Under the pieces are notes generated by a model that worked only from the letters and a program-made list of their open reading frames with translations, searched no databases and was not told where the DNA came from. The position numbers and the translations under genes are program-made. This document shows, in pieces, positions 1 to 11,348 of a stretch of 64,000 nucleotides of DNA (the first letter of the stretch is position 1; each line of letters begins with the position of its first letter). The stretch is from Caballeronia sp. TF1N1 (lineage in GTDB: Bacteria > Pseudomonadota > Gammaproteobacteria > Burkholderiales > Burkholderiaceae): NCBI RefSeq assembly GCF_022878925.1, contig NZ_CP084626.1, positions 2,418,001-2,482,000 of the forward strand, given 5' to 3'.

Positions 1-175
1 GCGCGCGGGCGAGATCGCGGGCATTCGCCGCTTTGAGTGCTTCGCGTTCCTCGGCAATAGCGAGCGCCACCGCATGCAGCGCCGCGTTCCTGGCCGCCGT
101 CGATGCCCGCGCCATGGCACGCGACGCCTTGCGCGCGCGCCGGCCAAGGTCGGCCATGTAGTGATCGATGTTCAT
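1..175 (-). CDS. proA: Glutamate-5-semialdehyde dehydrogenase, N-terminal part (cut by window edge)
   Basis: Only the first 58 codons are visible, reading off the left edge. The peptide starts [20 protein letters not shown] and continues with an Ala-rich helix, which matches the N-terminus of Burkholderia gamma-glutamyl phosphate reductase. The enzyme reduces glutamyl-5-phosphate to glutamate-5-semialdehyde in proline synthesis in the cytoplasm. Two ATGs are adjacent (178 and 175); I chose 175 because homologues begin with a single Met followed by Asn/Asp-Ile-Asp. An AAAGAGA ribosome site lies just upstream. It follows leuS-lptE-holA on the same strand, the gene order familiar from Burkholderia, which strengthens the call. 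Catalytic residues lie outside the window. Confidence 0.85.
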   Translation of the reverse strand, partial: MNIDHYMADLGRRARKASRAMARASTAARNAALHAVALAIAEEREALKAANARDLARA

Positions 176-302
176 CATGTGTCTCTTTGCGGGCCGCAGG
201 CATCCGCAATGTCTGGATATCGCGCTCCGCCCGAACAACGGCGAGCGCTGAAAAAATCATTCTAAGCGGTTAAGCGTATTGCAACAGCGCCCGCTCAAGC
301 GT

Positions 303-1403
303 CTAGCGACGAACTCGCGCCGGTGGCGCAACGGCGACGGCATGCGCGGCCTTGCTGGAATGCGCGACAGCCATGGCTAGCTCGAACATGCCGGCCCAGG
401 GATCGGGCGGCGGTTCGCTGCCGCGCTTGCCCGCGCTCCCGGACAGCCCCTTCACCTGCCGATCCAGCCGCGCCGCCAGCGAAAGCGCCTTCTCCAGCGC
501 TTCCTCGGTCACGCGCGAAAGCGCCGGGCCGATCAACCGTTCGCGCGGACCCCAGACGCGGTTCTCGCGCATGAGCGTGGCGAGCGGTTTGCCCGATGCC
601 ACGCCGCGCTTGATACGCAGCAGCGTACGCACCTCTTCGACCAGCGCCCACAGCACGAGCACGGCGGCTTCGCCTTCGCCCTTCAGACCGTCGAGCATGC
701 GCGCGAGCCGGCCGATATCGCCGGTCAACATGGCCTCGTTGAGCTTGAAGACGTCGTAGCGCGCGACGTTCAGCACGGCATCGTGAATCTGCTCGAAACT
801 CAATACGCCTTGCGGATACAACAGCCCGAGCTTCTGGATTTCCTGATGCGCCGCGAGCAGATTGCCCTCCACGCGTTCGGCGATGAACAGAAGCGCTCGC
901 CGCCCTTCTTCGCCTGGCGCCACACGCTGGCCTTGCAACGAAAGCCGCTGACCGACCCACATGGGCAGTTGCGCGCGTTCCACTGGATCGATTTTCAGCG
1001 CGACGCCCGCGCCGATCAGCGCCGTGAACCACGCGGACTTCTGCGTCGCGCCATCGAGACGCGGCAAGGTGACGAGCGCGAGGATGTCGGGGTTATTGGC
1101 GGCGGCGAGCGTCTTCAACGCTTCCGCGCCTTCCTTGCCCGGCTTGCCCGTGGGGATGCGCAATTCGATCAGTTGCCGGTCGCCGAAGAGCGACATCGAC
1201 TGCGTCGCGCCGATCAACCCGCTCCAGTCGAAACCGCGCTCGACGGTAAACACCGTTCGGTCCGTGAAACCCGCCGCGCGCGCCGCGGCTCGGATGCGGT
1301 CGCACGCTTCCTGCGCGAGCAGGTGCTCGTCGCCATAAACGACGTACAGACCCTTCGGACCTTTCGCGAGGTGCGCTTCGAGCGCGTCGAGCTTCAACTG
1401 CAT
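303..1403 (-). CDS. holA: DNA polymerase III delta subunit
   Basis: This 366-residue protein is the delta subunit of the clamp loader, which opens the beta sliding clamp and, with tau/gamma and delta prime, loads it on primed DNA. The N-terminal part (about 1-150) has the delta-type AAA+-like fold with the VVYGDEHLLAQEA segment in place of a working P-loop, as expected for a subunit that does not hydrolyse ATP. The C-terminal helical collar domain (about 210-330) includes the LLRIKRGVASGKPL stretch. The frame stays open upstream into lptE; I chose the ATG at 1403 because it begins MQLKLDALEAHL, the family start, and lies 22 bases after the lptE stop. The length fits the family. It belongs to the leuS-lptE-holA-proA block. 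Confidence 0.94.
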   Translation of the reverse strand: MQLKLDALEAHLAKGPKGLYVVYGDEHLLAQEACDRIRAAARAAGFTDRTVFTVERGFDWSGLIGATQSMSLFGDRQLIELRIPTGKPGKEGAEALKTLAAANNPDILALVTLPRLDGATQKSAWFTALIGAGVALKIDPVERAQLPMWVGQRLSLQGQRVAPGEEGRRALLFIAERVEGNLLAAHQEIQKLGLLYPQGVLSFEQIHDAVLNVARYDVFKLNEAMLTGDIGRLARMLDGLKGEGEAAVLVLWALVEEVRTLLRIKRGVASGKPLATLMRENRVWGPRERLIGPALSRVTEEALEKALSLAARLDRQVKGLSGSAGKRGSEPPPDPWAGMFELAMAVAHSSKAAHAVAVAPPARVRR

Positions 1404-1425
1404 GATGGTCGATGAGCGCGCGCGA

Positions 1426-2030
1426 TCAAAGCGGCGGCGTCGGCAACGGCGCGCGTGGCGCGATGCCCGGCGTCTGCTCGCTCGGCGCCGGATGCAGCGA
1501 ACGCACGACGGCAAGCCGGCGCGTCAACTGATCGACGGCGTCGTTACGCATGTCGTTGTAGAGCAGCGTCGCTTCCTGCGATTTCGCGAGCGTGTACTGG
1601 TCGCTGTAGGTCATTGCGCGATTCAGCGCGATGACGCTAGGCGGAATCAGCAACGTGCCGTCGGCGCCGAGCAGCGAATACGTCAGCCGGAAATCGAGCT
1701 CGTATTCCTGCACCACGCCCTGCGAATTCAGACTCAGCGTGCCCATGCCCGTGCCCTCGGACAGCGACAAAGTAGCGTCCGGCTTCTCGCCTGCCTTGAC
1801 GATGACCGTATCGCTGCCGCCCTGCACCATGCGTTCGAGCCGCGCGACCATTTGCGGCGTGCCGCCCGAAATGGAGAGCCGCTTGAACGCGTAGTCCTGC
1901 TGTCCGCGCAATTGGAAGCCGCACGCGGATACGGCGAGCGCGCCGCCAAGCAGCGCCAGAAACGAACGCCTGCCCATGCCGGTTGCCTCGACTCGTTTTC
2001 CGGTCACATCCACTCCCTTGGCGCTCATCA

Positions 2031-2031
<1 letters not shown>
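1426..2031 (-). CDS. lptE: LPS-assembly lipoprotein LptE
   Basis: LptE plugs the LptD beta-barrel and helps insert lipopolysaccharide in the outer leaflet of the outer membrane. The 201-residue product has an N-terminal leader with an Arg pair (GRRSFLALLGG) followed by a VSAC lipobox, so Cys37 is the predicted lipidated residue. The mature part contains FQLRG and a LPS-assembly lipoprotein fold with a Gln/Thr-rich strand region near YSDQYTLAKSQEATLLYNDM. The start codon overlaps the leuS stop by one base (TGATG), so translation is probably coupled. A second ATG follows directly at 2028, and MGRRSF at residue 19 is a further possible start. It is located between leuS and holA, the usual position in betaproteobacteria and gammaproteobacteria. 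Confidence 0.93.
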
Positions 2032-5085
<3,054 letters not shown>

Positions 5086-5514
5086 CTACCGCGCCGGTTG
5101 CCCGACCGCTTGCGTAACGAACCCGATCCGCTCCAACCCCGCCTGCTGCGCCGCGCCCATCACCTGCGCGATGACCTCGTAGCGCGTCGCGCTCGACGCC
5201 CGCAAATGCACTTCGGGCTTTTGCGCGGCCTTGGCGGCATCCGCGAAACGCGCGCGCATGTCGTTCATGCTGATGGGCGCGTCGTTCCAGTAGAGCTTGC
5301 CCGCATCGTCGATGGAAAGCGTGATGGTCTGCGGCGTCTCGCGCGCCGGCTGCGACGCGACTTTCGGCAGATCGAGCCGGATCGCATGCGTGAAAAGCGG
5401 CGCGGTGATGATAAAGATGACGAGCAGAACGAGCATGACGTCGATGAGCGGCGTCATGTTGATGTCCGCCATTGGCGCGTTATTGGGCTTTTTGTCGAGT
5501 CCGCCGAACGCCAT
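5086..5514 (-). CDS. exbD: ExbD/TolR family biopolymer transport protein
   Basis: This 142-residue inner-membrane protein is the D/R partner of the proton-driven ExbB-ExbD or TolQ-TolR motor. A single membrane helix (about 23-42) follows MADINMTPLIDVMLVLL, and Asp25 falls at the proton-carrying position of ExbD. The periplasmic part (about 45-142) has the usual ExbD fold, including HLRASSATRYEVIAQVM. It lies 14 bases downstream of exbB on the same strand and the two are almost surely co-transcribed. No tonB or tolA/tolB is adjacent, so the assignment to ExbD rather than TolR depends on family resemblance and on the nearby fur gene, not on a complete operon. Confidence 0.9.
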   Translation of the reverse strand: MAFGGLDKKPNNAPMADINMTPLIDVMLVLLVIFIITAPLFTHAIRLDLPKVASQPARETPQTITLSIDDAGKLYWNDAPISMNDMRARFADAAKAAQKPEVHLRASSATRYEVIAQVMGAAQQAGLERIGFVTQAVGQPAR

Positions 5515-5528
5515 CGCCTCGCGCTCCC

Positions 5529-6194
5529 CTACTTGCCTTCACCGCACACGAACGTGTGCAGATCGTGCGCGAAGCCGTCGAGTTCCTCGGAAATCTGCCG
5601 CACGTAGCGCCCGAGCACGTTGTAGGCGAGCACCGCCGGAATGGCCACGACGAGCCCGAAGGCCGTCATGATGAGCGCCTCGCCAACCGGACCGGCGACG
5701 GTTTCGATCATTGCCTGTCCGCTCGCCGCAATGCTGGTCAGCGCGTGATAGATGCCCCACACGGTCCCGAGCAGCCCGACGAACGGCGCCGTGCTGCCCA
5801 CCGACGCCAGCAGAACCTGCCCGAACTCCAGCCGCCGCTGTGAATTCAGCAACGCTTGCCGCAACGCGCGCAGCACGCGTTCGCTGCGTTCCACGCGCGC
5901 GAGCAACGCGCCCGGCATCTCGGCTTCCGATGCACGCCACGCAGCCTCGGCGAGCGGCAGATATACGCGCTCGCGATCGACTGCACGCAAGGCGCCGATG
6001 CCGTCCTTGAGCGTCGCCGCCTGCCAGAACCGCTGCACCCCGCGCGGCCCCTGACGCTTCGCGCGCGTGAGCACCCACGCCTTTACCAGCAGAAAACACC
6101 AGCTTGCGAACGACATGGCGAGGAGCACGCCCGCAATCGCATGCGTGACCGCATCGCCGCTTTGAAGATAATGAATGACGCCTGTGGCCGCCAT
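5529..6194 (-). CDS. exbB: ExbB/TolQ/MotA family proton channel protein
   Basis: This 221-residue protein forms the proton channel stator with ExbD. Three hydrophobic segments are visible: about 17-37 (IAGVLLAMSFASWCFLLV), about 120-145 (VLLASVGSTAPFVGLLGTVWG) and about 160-190 (VAGPVGEALIMTAFGLVVAIPAV). The last two carry the conserved small residues and the Gly-Leu-Leu-Gly-Thr-Val-Trp-Gly signature of the family. The length is typical. The gene is located directly after dapB (5 bases apart) and before exbD, giving a dapB-exbB-exbD unit on the minus strand. Power supply to TonB-dependent iron uptake is the likely role given the neighbouring fur, but a Tol-type role cannot be excluded. Confidence 0.9.
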   Translation of the reverse strand: MAATGVIHYLQSGDAVTHAIAGVLLAMSFASWCFLLVKAWVLTRAKRQGPRGVQRFWQAATLKDGIGALRAVDRERVYLPLAEAAWRASEAEMPGALLARVERSERVLRALRQALLNSQRRLEFGQVLLASVGSTAPFVGLLGTVWGIYHALTSIAASGQAMIETVAGPVGEALIMTAFGLVVAIPAVLAYNVLGRYVRQISEELDGFAHDLHTFVCGEGK

Positions 6195-6199
6195 GAATC

Positions 6200-6997
6200 T
6201 CAGCGCAGCCCGAGGACGTCCTGCATGTCGAAAAAGCCTTTGTCGTGGCTCGCGAGAAACCTCACCGCGCGCAGCGCGCCCTGCGCGTAAGACAGACGGC
6301 TCGCCGATTTATGCGTGATCTCGACGCGCTCGCCGATGCCCGCGAACATGACCGTGTGATCCCCGACGATATCGCCGCCGCGAATGGTCGCGAAACCGAT
6401 GGTCGATGGGTCGCGTTCGCCGGTCACGCCTTCGCGCGCGTAGACGGCGCAGTCCTTGAGGTCGCGGCCGAGCGCCTTGGCCACTGCCTCGCCCATGGCG
6501 AGCGCGGTGCCAGAGGGCGCATCCACCTTGTGCCGGTGATGCGCCTCGATCACTTCGATGTCGTAGCCCTCCGCGAAGTGCTTCGCCGCGAATTCGAGCA
6601 GCTTGAGCGTGACGTTCACGCCAACGCTCATGTTCGGCGCGAACACGACGCCGATCTTCGCGCCCGCGGCTCGCAATTGCGCCTTCTGTTCATCGGAGAA
6701 ACCGGTCGTGCCGATCACCATCTTCACGTTGTAACGCAGCGCGGCTTCGAGATGCGCGAGCGTGCCCTCGGGGCGCGTGAAGTCGATCAGATAATCGGCG
6801 GCAGCGAACACGCGTTCGATGTCGTCGGTGAGCAGGACGCCCGTGGTCTTGCCGAGAAACGCGCCCGCGTCCTGGCCGAGCTGCGGCACGCCGGGCCGGT
6901 CGAGGGCGCCGACGAGTTCCGCGTCGGGATCGTTGAGAACGGTTTCGATCAACATCCGGCCCATGCGGCCCGATGCCCCGGCGATGGCGATCTTCAT
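6200..6997 (-). CDS. dapB: 4-hydroxy-tetrahydrodipicolinate reductase
   Basis: DapB performs the NAD(P)H-dependent reduction step of the lysine/diaminopimelate pathway, feeding both lysine and peptidoglycan synthesis. The 265-residue protein opens with the nucleotide-binding GASGRMG at residues 7-13. The catalytic region is [15 protein letters not shown], with His153, His154 and Lys157 matching the E. coli His/His/Lys set. [10 protein letters not shown] is also typical. The length equals the usual one. It lies about 100 bases downstream of bamE and is followed 5 bases later by exbB, so it is likely expressed with the ExbBD pair. Confidence 0.97.
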   Translation of the reverse strand: MKIAIAGASGRMGRMLIETVLNDPDAELVGALDRPGVPQLGQDAGAFLGKTTGVLLTDDIERVFAAADYLIDFTRPEGTLAHLEAALRYNVKMVIGTTGFSDEQKAQLRAAGAKIGVVFAPNMSVGVNVTLKLLEFAAKHFAEGYDIEVIEAHHRHKVDAPSGTALAMGEAVAKALGRDLKDCAVYAREGVTGERDPSTIGFATIRGGDIVGDHTVMFAGIGERVEITHKSASRLSYAQGALRAVRFLASHDKGFFDMQDVLGLR

Positions 6998-7099
6998 GGC
7001 TGTCTCGTGTCGAAGCGCGCAACGGTCACGCGCTGGATGATGCAGATTGGAAGCAACGGGAACCGCGCGAGGAGCGCGCCGGTTCCCGTCGGCGCCGCG

Positions 7100-7891
7100 T
7101 TACTGCGGCATGGAGAACTGCGTCTGACTACCGGCGTTGGAAGGCGTGGGCGACGTGCTCGCCGGGCCTACCGCGCTGCTATCCGGAATGTTGATTTGCT
7201 GCGGCTTGCGCTGCAACTGGATCTGCGAGTTGCTGCCGCCCGCGCCCGCCGAACCCGGCGCACCGCCCGCGCTTTGCGGCGCGCTGCTGTAGGCCGAAGA
7301 GCGCTGACGGCCCGTTGGCGTATCCACCTGAGCGGTCGCGCGATTCGCGGCCTGCGCCGCTTGCTGGTTCGCGTCGCCCGAAAAAGCCGCCGCTGCGTTT
7401 GGCTGCGTGGAAGGCTCGCCCGCCGGAGCGGTCACGGCCACGGTGGATGCCGCGACCGGCGCGGAAGCGGGAGGCACCGCGGCCTTCGCGACCTTCACGC
7501 CCTTGTCGCCGTCGATTTCCGCGAGCAGTTCGAGGTTCGAAGGCAGATTCTCGCCGCCCGACCAGCTCACCACGCGCTCGCTCGCGAAGTTCACGACGAA
7601 GTCGCGCTGCTGCACGACCGACGTGGAACCGCGCTTGAAGTAAAAGACGTAGTCCCAGCGATCCGCGTGGAACATGTCGGTGAGAAGCGGCGTGCCGAGA
7701 ATTTGCTTGACCTGATCGCGCGACATGCCGACCTGCATCTGGCTTGCTGCTTCTTGCGAAACGAAATTGCCTTGCACGACCGTGATCCGATACGGCGTGA
7801 TGCTCTGCGCGATCTTCTGCGTGATGCTGTCGTAAGTCGAGCAACCGGCCAGCAATGCGGCCACGGTTGCAGCGATCATGGTTCCCCGCAT
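7100..7891 (-). CDS. bamE: Outer-membrane assembly lipoprotein BamE (OmlA type) with long C-terminal tail
   Basis: BamE is the small lipoprotein of the beta-barrel assembly machine. I chose the ATG at 7891 because a strong AGGGAGAG ribosome site lies just before it; the frame is open further upstream. The leader ends in LLAGC, so Cys17 is lipidated. The SmpA/OmlA domain spans about 25-110, with VVQGNFV, VGMSRDQVKQILGTPLL and FYFKRGS. Classic BamE ends near there; this 263-residue protein continues for about 130 residues of Ala/Pro/Ser/Gln-rich low-complexity sequence ending in a Thr/Ser/Pro stretch. It is divergent from fur, the arrangement known for omlA-fur in pseudomonads and Burkholderia. 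Confidence 0.92.
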   Translation of the reverse strand: MRGTMIAATVAALLAGCSTYDSITQKIAQSITPYRITVVQGNFVSQEAASQMQVGMSRDQVKQILGTPLLTDMFHADRWDYVFYFKRGSTSVVQQRDFVVNFASERVVSWSGGENLPSNLELLAEIDGDKGVKVAKAAVPPASAPVAASTVAVTAPAGEPSTQPNAAAAFSGDANQQAAQAANRATAQVDTPTGRQRSSAYSSAPQSAGGAPGSAGAGGSNSQIQLQRKPQQINIPDSSAVGPASTSPTPSNAGSQTQFSMPQ

Positions 7892-8122
7892 GCGACGGCT
7901 CTCCCTGCAATTCGATAAAATTTTTGAGAACATTTCAACCTTTCGCGCGAGGCGTTTTCGAAGGCCGCGCCAATCCAAGCCAATCCAAGCCAATACGTGA
8001 GCCAATACGCGACAGTCACGTGCTCATGCGGACCGATCCGTGTCATTTCTGTTCATGATGTCGGGAACGGTCAAAACGCATTACTATGAGAACCTCAAAT
8101 TGTACTCTAGGGATGCCTAGCC

Positions 8123-8551
8123 ATGACCAATCCCGCCGATCTCAAAAATATCGGGCTCAAGGCGACCCTGCCCCGCCTCAAGATTCTCGAAATCTTCCAG
8201 CACAGTCCGGTGCGCCATCTGACCGCTGAAGACGTGTATCGAAACCTGCTCACCGAAGAGCTGGATATCGGTCTCGCCACGGTTTATCGCGTGCTCACGC
8301 AGTTCGAGCAAGCCGGACTTTTGTCGCGGAGCAATTTCGAATCGGGCAAGGCCGTCTTCGAACTCAACGAAGGTTCGCATCACGATCACCTCGTGTGCAT
8401 CGACTGCGGCCGCGTGGAAGAGTTCTTCGACGCCGAGATCGAACGCCGTCAGCAGTCCATCGCGAAAGAGCGCGGCTTCAAGCTCCACGAGCATGCGCTG
8501 GCTTTGTACGGCGCCTGCACGAAAGAAAACTGCCCGCACCGTAAGCATTGA
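8123..8551 (+). CDS. fur: Ferric uptake regulator Fur
   Basis: Fur is the Fe2+-dependent repressor of iron acquisition genes. The 142-residue product has the winged helix at about 10-80 ([20 protein letters not shown] recognition region) and the metal-binding dimerisation domain with His86-His87-Asp88-His89, Cys92/Cys95 and Cys132/Cys137. These are the Fur-type metal ligands, and the CxxC plus C-N4-C set fits a structural zinc site. It is transcribed away from bamE through a 231-base shared promoter region in which I cannot identify a convincing 19-bp Fur box. A strong hairpin terminator follows at 8586-8621. Confidence 0.96.
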   Translation: MTNPADLKNIGLKATLPRLKILEIFQHSPVRHLTAEDVYRNLLTEELDIGLATVYRVLTQFEQAGLLSRSNFESGKAVFELNEGSHHDHLVCIDCGRVEEFFDAEIERRQQSIAKERGFKLHEHALALYGACTKENCPHRKH

Positions 8552-8585
8552 GCGGATGCGCCGGGTGCCCGGCGCGCAATAGGCA

Positions 8586-8621
8586 AAACCGCCGCCCATC
8601 GGCAACGATGGACGGCGGTTT
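8586..8621 (+). terminator. Hairpin terminator after fur
   Basis: AAACCGCCG pairs with CGGCGGTTT, and an inner CCATCG/CGATGG stem closes on a GCAA tetraloop. It lies 35 bases after the fur stop. The same dyad also works on the other strand, where it would end the convergent allantoicase transcript. Confidence 0.8.
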
Positions 8622-8737
8622 CATTTCGCCTGTACGGTTTGCGAGATGCGTATGCGCACGATTCGCAATTACGTTTCACATACCTTGATCGATGAACGCG
8701 AATGCTCGGCGCGCGAGCAAGACAAGCATCGGCGTCT

Positions 8738-9757
8738 TCATTGAATTTCGCCGAAGACGCGCAGCCGCGACACGCCGCCATCCGGAAAAATATTGAAGCG
8801 CACGTGCGTCACGGGCCCGAGCTTCGCGAGCTCCTTCTCGAAGCGATGCACGTTGTCCATAGCGAGTTTTTGCTCGTCGAGCAGCACAGGCCAGAACATG
8901 GCTTGCGTCACGAGCGATTCATCCGTGCCGCCCTCCACACGCGCCGCCTGCAGCGAGCAGCGATCCGGGAAATTGCCTTTGAAATGCGCGGTATCGACTT
9001 CGATCGCGCGGATCACGCCAGGCGCGGCCAGCGCCACGATCGCCCAGTCGTTGCCAGGCTCGCGACGGCGACGCGTTTCCCAGCCATCGCCCATATTCAC
9101 GCCGCGTCCCGGCATCAGCATTTGCGATGCTGGCCCGAAGTGCTGATTGTTCGCCGCGACCAGATACGCGCCGTTCTCGACAGCCGCGAGGTCCAGCAGC
9201 GTGCCGCGCTCGATGCGCGAAAAATCCGTCTTCGGCTGACCATACACACGTAGCCGCGCGATCCCGCCATCGGGGTAAATGTTCACGCGCAAGTGCGTGT
9301 AAGCGCGCGTATCGGCGATCTCGACATAGTGATGACGATTGCCCTGCAAGGTCGTCGCCGGCACGATCTCGCGCCAGTCGCCGTCTTCGGGCGCGCTCGC
9401 TGGATCGGCGTTCGGGCTGTAGCACGCCTCGACCGACGCGGCCGGCGGAAAGTTGCCCGTGAAATGACTCGTATCGATATCGATGCCGTGAATCGTGCCC
9501 GCGCGCGCGAGCTTGACGACGCAGAAGTCATAGCCCGTCGTGCGCTTGCGGCGCGTTTCCCAGCCGTCCATCCACTTGCCGTGTTGGTCGTATTTGCCGG
9601 GAATGAACACCGCCGGCTGCGGCTCCAGCATGCGTTCCTTCGGCGCGAAGAATTCGTCCGTGGCGAAGAGCGCCTGCGCGCCGAGACGCGGGTCCGCGAG
9701 GTTAATATAGCGGCGCGTGAAGGCGGGCGCGTCGGGATCGAGAATCGGGTTTGCCAT
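8738..9757 (-). CDS. alc: Allantoicase
   Basis: Allantoicase hydrolyses allantoate to ureidoglycolate and urea in purine breakdown. The 339-residue protein shows the internal duplication of the family: two jelly-roll repeats (about 20-170 and 195-335), each carrying a DGWETRRxR motif (GWETRRKR and GWETRRRR) and a matching HF-x-GNFP element (SHFTGNFP and AHFKGNFP). The two repeats also end in similar [15 protein letters not shown] and [15 protein letters not shown] segments. It is full length. No ureidoglycolate lyase, allantoinase or urease gene is nearby. It lies 41 bases downstream of dctA on the same strand and could be co-transcribed with it. Confidence 0.94.
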   Translation of the reverse strand: MANPILDPDAPAFTRRYINLADPRLGAQALFATDEFFAPKERMLEPQPAVFIPGKYDQHGKWMDGWETRRKRTTGYDFCVVKLARAGTIHGIDIDTSHFTGNFPPAASVEACYSPNADPASAPEDGDWREIVPATTLQGNRHHYVEIADTRAYTHLRVNIYPDGGIARLRVYGQPKTDFSRIERGTLLDLAAVENGAYLVAANNQHFGPASQMLMPGRGVNMGDGWETRRRREPGNDWAIVALAAPGVIRAIEVDTAHFKGNFPDRCSLQAARVEGGTDESLVTQAMFWPVLLDEQKLAMDNVHRFEKELAKLGPVTHVRFNIFPDGGVSRLRVFGEIQ

Positions 9758-9798
9758 TCGTATGTCCTTTTATTTGAAGATCGAGCGCAGCTTCGGCA

Positions 9799-11118
9799 TC
9801 AGATCGCGTGCGCGTTCTCATGCCCATGCGAGGTTTCGGGCGCGGCCGGCACGAAGCGATAATCCGCGTCCTGGTCGAGCACACGCCTGGCGCGCGCCCG
9901 GTCGATGTCGTTCTCCCACACGGCCACGACCACCGTCGCCACGCAATTGCCGATGAGATTCGTCACCGCTCGCGCAATGCCGACGAACCAGTCGACCGGC
10001 AGAATCAGCACGAGACCGAGCACGGGAATCGCGGGAATGGCCGACAGCGTGGCCGCAAGGATCACGATGGCCGAGCCGGGAATGCCGTGCGCGCCCTTCG
10101 AAGTCACGAGCGACACGAGGACCACGACGATCAGGTCATGCAGCGAAAGCGGCGTGTTGGTCGCCTGCGCGATGAAGATCACCGCGAGCGTGAGGTAGAT
10201 CGAGAAGCCGTCGAGATTGAACGAATAGCCGGTCGGAATCACGAGGCCGACGGTCGAGTCCTTGATGCCCATCCATTCGAGCTTGCGCATGATCTGCGGC
10301 AGTACGGCATCGGACGATGCAGTGCCGAGCACGATCGACAATTCTTCGCGCAGATAGCGCACGAGCTTGAAGATGGAGAAGCCCGCGAGGCGCATCACCA
10401 CTGCGAGCACGACGAACACGAAGAGGAAGCAGCTTGCATAGAACACGGCCACGAGCAGGCCGAGTTGCTTCAACGATTCGACGCCGTACTGCCCGGTCGT
10501 GAACGCAATCGCGCCGAGCACGCCGAGCGGCGCCAGCTTGATGATGAACGCCATGATGCGAAAGAACACGTGCGAGAGTTCGTCGATCAGACCGGTCACG
10601 CGCTTCGCCTTGTCGCCGAGCAACGAGAGCGCCGAGCCAAATAGCACGGAAAACACCAGCACTTGCAGGATGTCGCCCTTGGCGAAGGCGTCGATGGCGG
10701 TATCGGGAATGATCTTCAGCAGAAAACCCGCCGTGTCCTTGAGGCTCTTCGCGTGTTCCGTGTAGGTCGTGAGCGACGACGCGTCGAGCGTATGCAGGTC
10801 GATATTCATGCCGACGCCCGGACGCGTCACCCACGCGAGGATCGCGCCGATCACGAGCGCCAGCGTAGTCATGATCTCGAAGTAGACCACCGCTTTCAGA
10901 CCGACGCGCCCGACCTTCTTCAGATCGCCCGCGCTCGCCATGCCGCTGACGACGACGCAAAACACGATTGGCCCGATCACCATCTTGATGAGCTTGAGAA
11001 AGCCATCGCCGAGCGGCCGCAGCGACTGGCCGAAGTGCGGGAAAAGCGCGCCGACCACGATACCGATGACCAGCGCGATCATCACCCTGCCGAACAGCGA
11101 ATTCAGGAATCTCGACAC
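9799..11118 (-). CDS. dctA: C4-dicarboxylate:H+/Na+ symporter DctA
   Basis: This secondary carrier of the DAACS family imports succinate, fumarate and malate across the inner membrane. Hallmarks are KMVIGPIVFCVVVSGMA near the N-terminus, the serine-rich hairpin region ELSIVLGTASSDAVLPQ, and the NLDGFSIYLTLAVIFIAQA substrate/cation site. I chose the GTG start at 11118 because a perfect AAGGAG lies at the right distance before it, giving 439 residues starting (M)SRFLNSLFGRV. An in-frame ATG at 11148 adds MKPFNDKEKV but has only a weak ribosome site; that AAGGAG would then lie inside the gene. It is divergent from a FadR-type regulator whose predicted operator covers the dctA transcription start. 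Confidence 0.93.
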   Translation of the reverse strand: MSRFLNSLFGRVMIALVIGIVVGALFPHFGQSLRPLGDGFLKLIKMVIGPIVFCVVVSGMASAGDLKKVGRVGLKAVVYFEIMTTLALVIGAILAWVTRPGVGMNIDLHTLDASSLTTYTEHAKSLKDTAGFLLKIIPDTAIDAFAKGDILQVLVFSVLFGSALSLLGDKAKRVTGLIDELSHVFFRIMAFIIKLAPLGVLGAIAFTTGQYGVESLKQLGLLVAVFYASCFLFVFVVLAVVMRLAGFSIFKLVRYLREELSIVLGTASSDAVLPQIMRKLEWMGIKDSTVGLVIPTGYSFNLDGFSIYLTLAVIFIAQATNTPLSLHDLIVVVLVSLVTSKGAHGIPGSAIVILAATLSAIPAIPVLGLVLILPVDWFVGIARAVTNLIGNCVATVVVAVWENDIDRARARRVLDQDADYRFVPAAPETSHGHENAHAI

Positions 11119-11166
11119 GACCTTCTCCTTGTCGTTGAAGGGTTTCATTTTCAGGCAACTGTTCCG

Positions 11167-11181
11167 ACTGGTCGGACCAGT
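11167..11181. promoter_or_regulatory. Candidate GntR/FadR-type operator at the dctA start point
   Basis: ACTGGTCGGACCAGT is a perfect 15-bp palindrome and contains TGGTCGGACCA, which fits the TNGTNNNACNA pattern known for FadR-subfamily regulators. It lies just downstream of the predicted dctA start point. A sister site with the same GGTC-N-GACC core is at 11319-11329, so binding by the divergent regulator is a reasonable inference. Confidence 0.6.
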
Positions 11182-11194
11182 GATGTGATGAGGC

Positions 11195-11223
11195 ATATTA
11201 GAAAGCCGATATAACCGCGTCAA
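11195..11223 (-). promoter_or_regulatory. dctA promoter
   Basis: On the minus strand TTGACG (11218-11223) and TAATAT (11195-11200) are separated by 17 bases, a near-consensus sigma-70 promoter. It predicts a start point near 11188, 40 to 70 bases before the candidate dctA start codons. Confidence 0.65.
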
Positions 11224-11318
11224 GCAACGCGTGCTAACGGTTTACCCTGTTGCCTTCTGGCATGGAATCGCTTGATTCGAACCGGAGCACACGCGTACGA
11301 AAGGCGCGCATACAATGG

Positions 11319-11329
11319 CGGTCAGACCG
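11319..11329. promoter_or_regulatory. Candidate autoregulatory operator of the FadR-type regulator
   Basis: CGGTCAGACCG is a perfect 11-bp palindrome sharing the GGTC-N-GACC core with the site at 11167-11181. It lies three bases downstream of a TACAAT -10-like element (11311-11316) in front of the regulator gene, where a bound repressor would block initiation. Confidence 0.5.
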
Positions 11330-11348
11330 GCCATTCCCAATTCTTCCT

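Noticed and set aside
7892..8122. Fur box in the bamE-fur intergenic region
   Set aside because: Only weak AT-rich resemblance near 8080-8100; no convincing GATAAT-type repeats.
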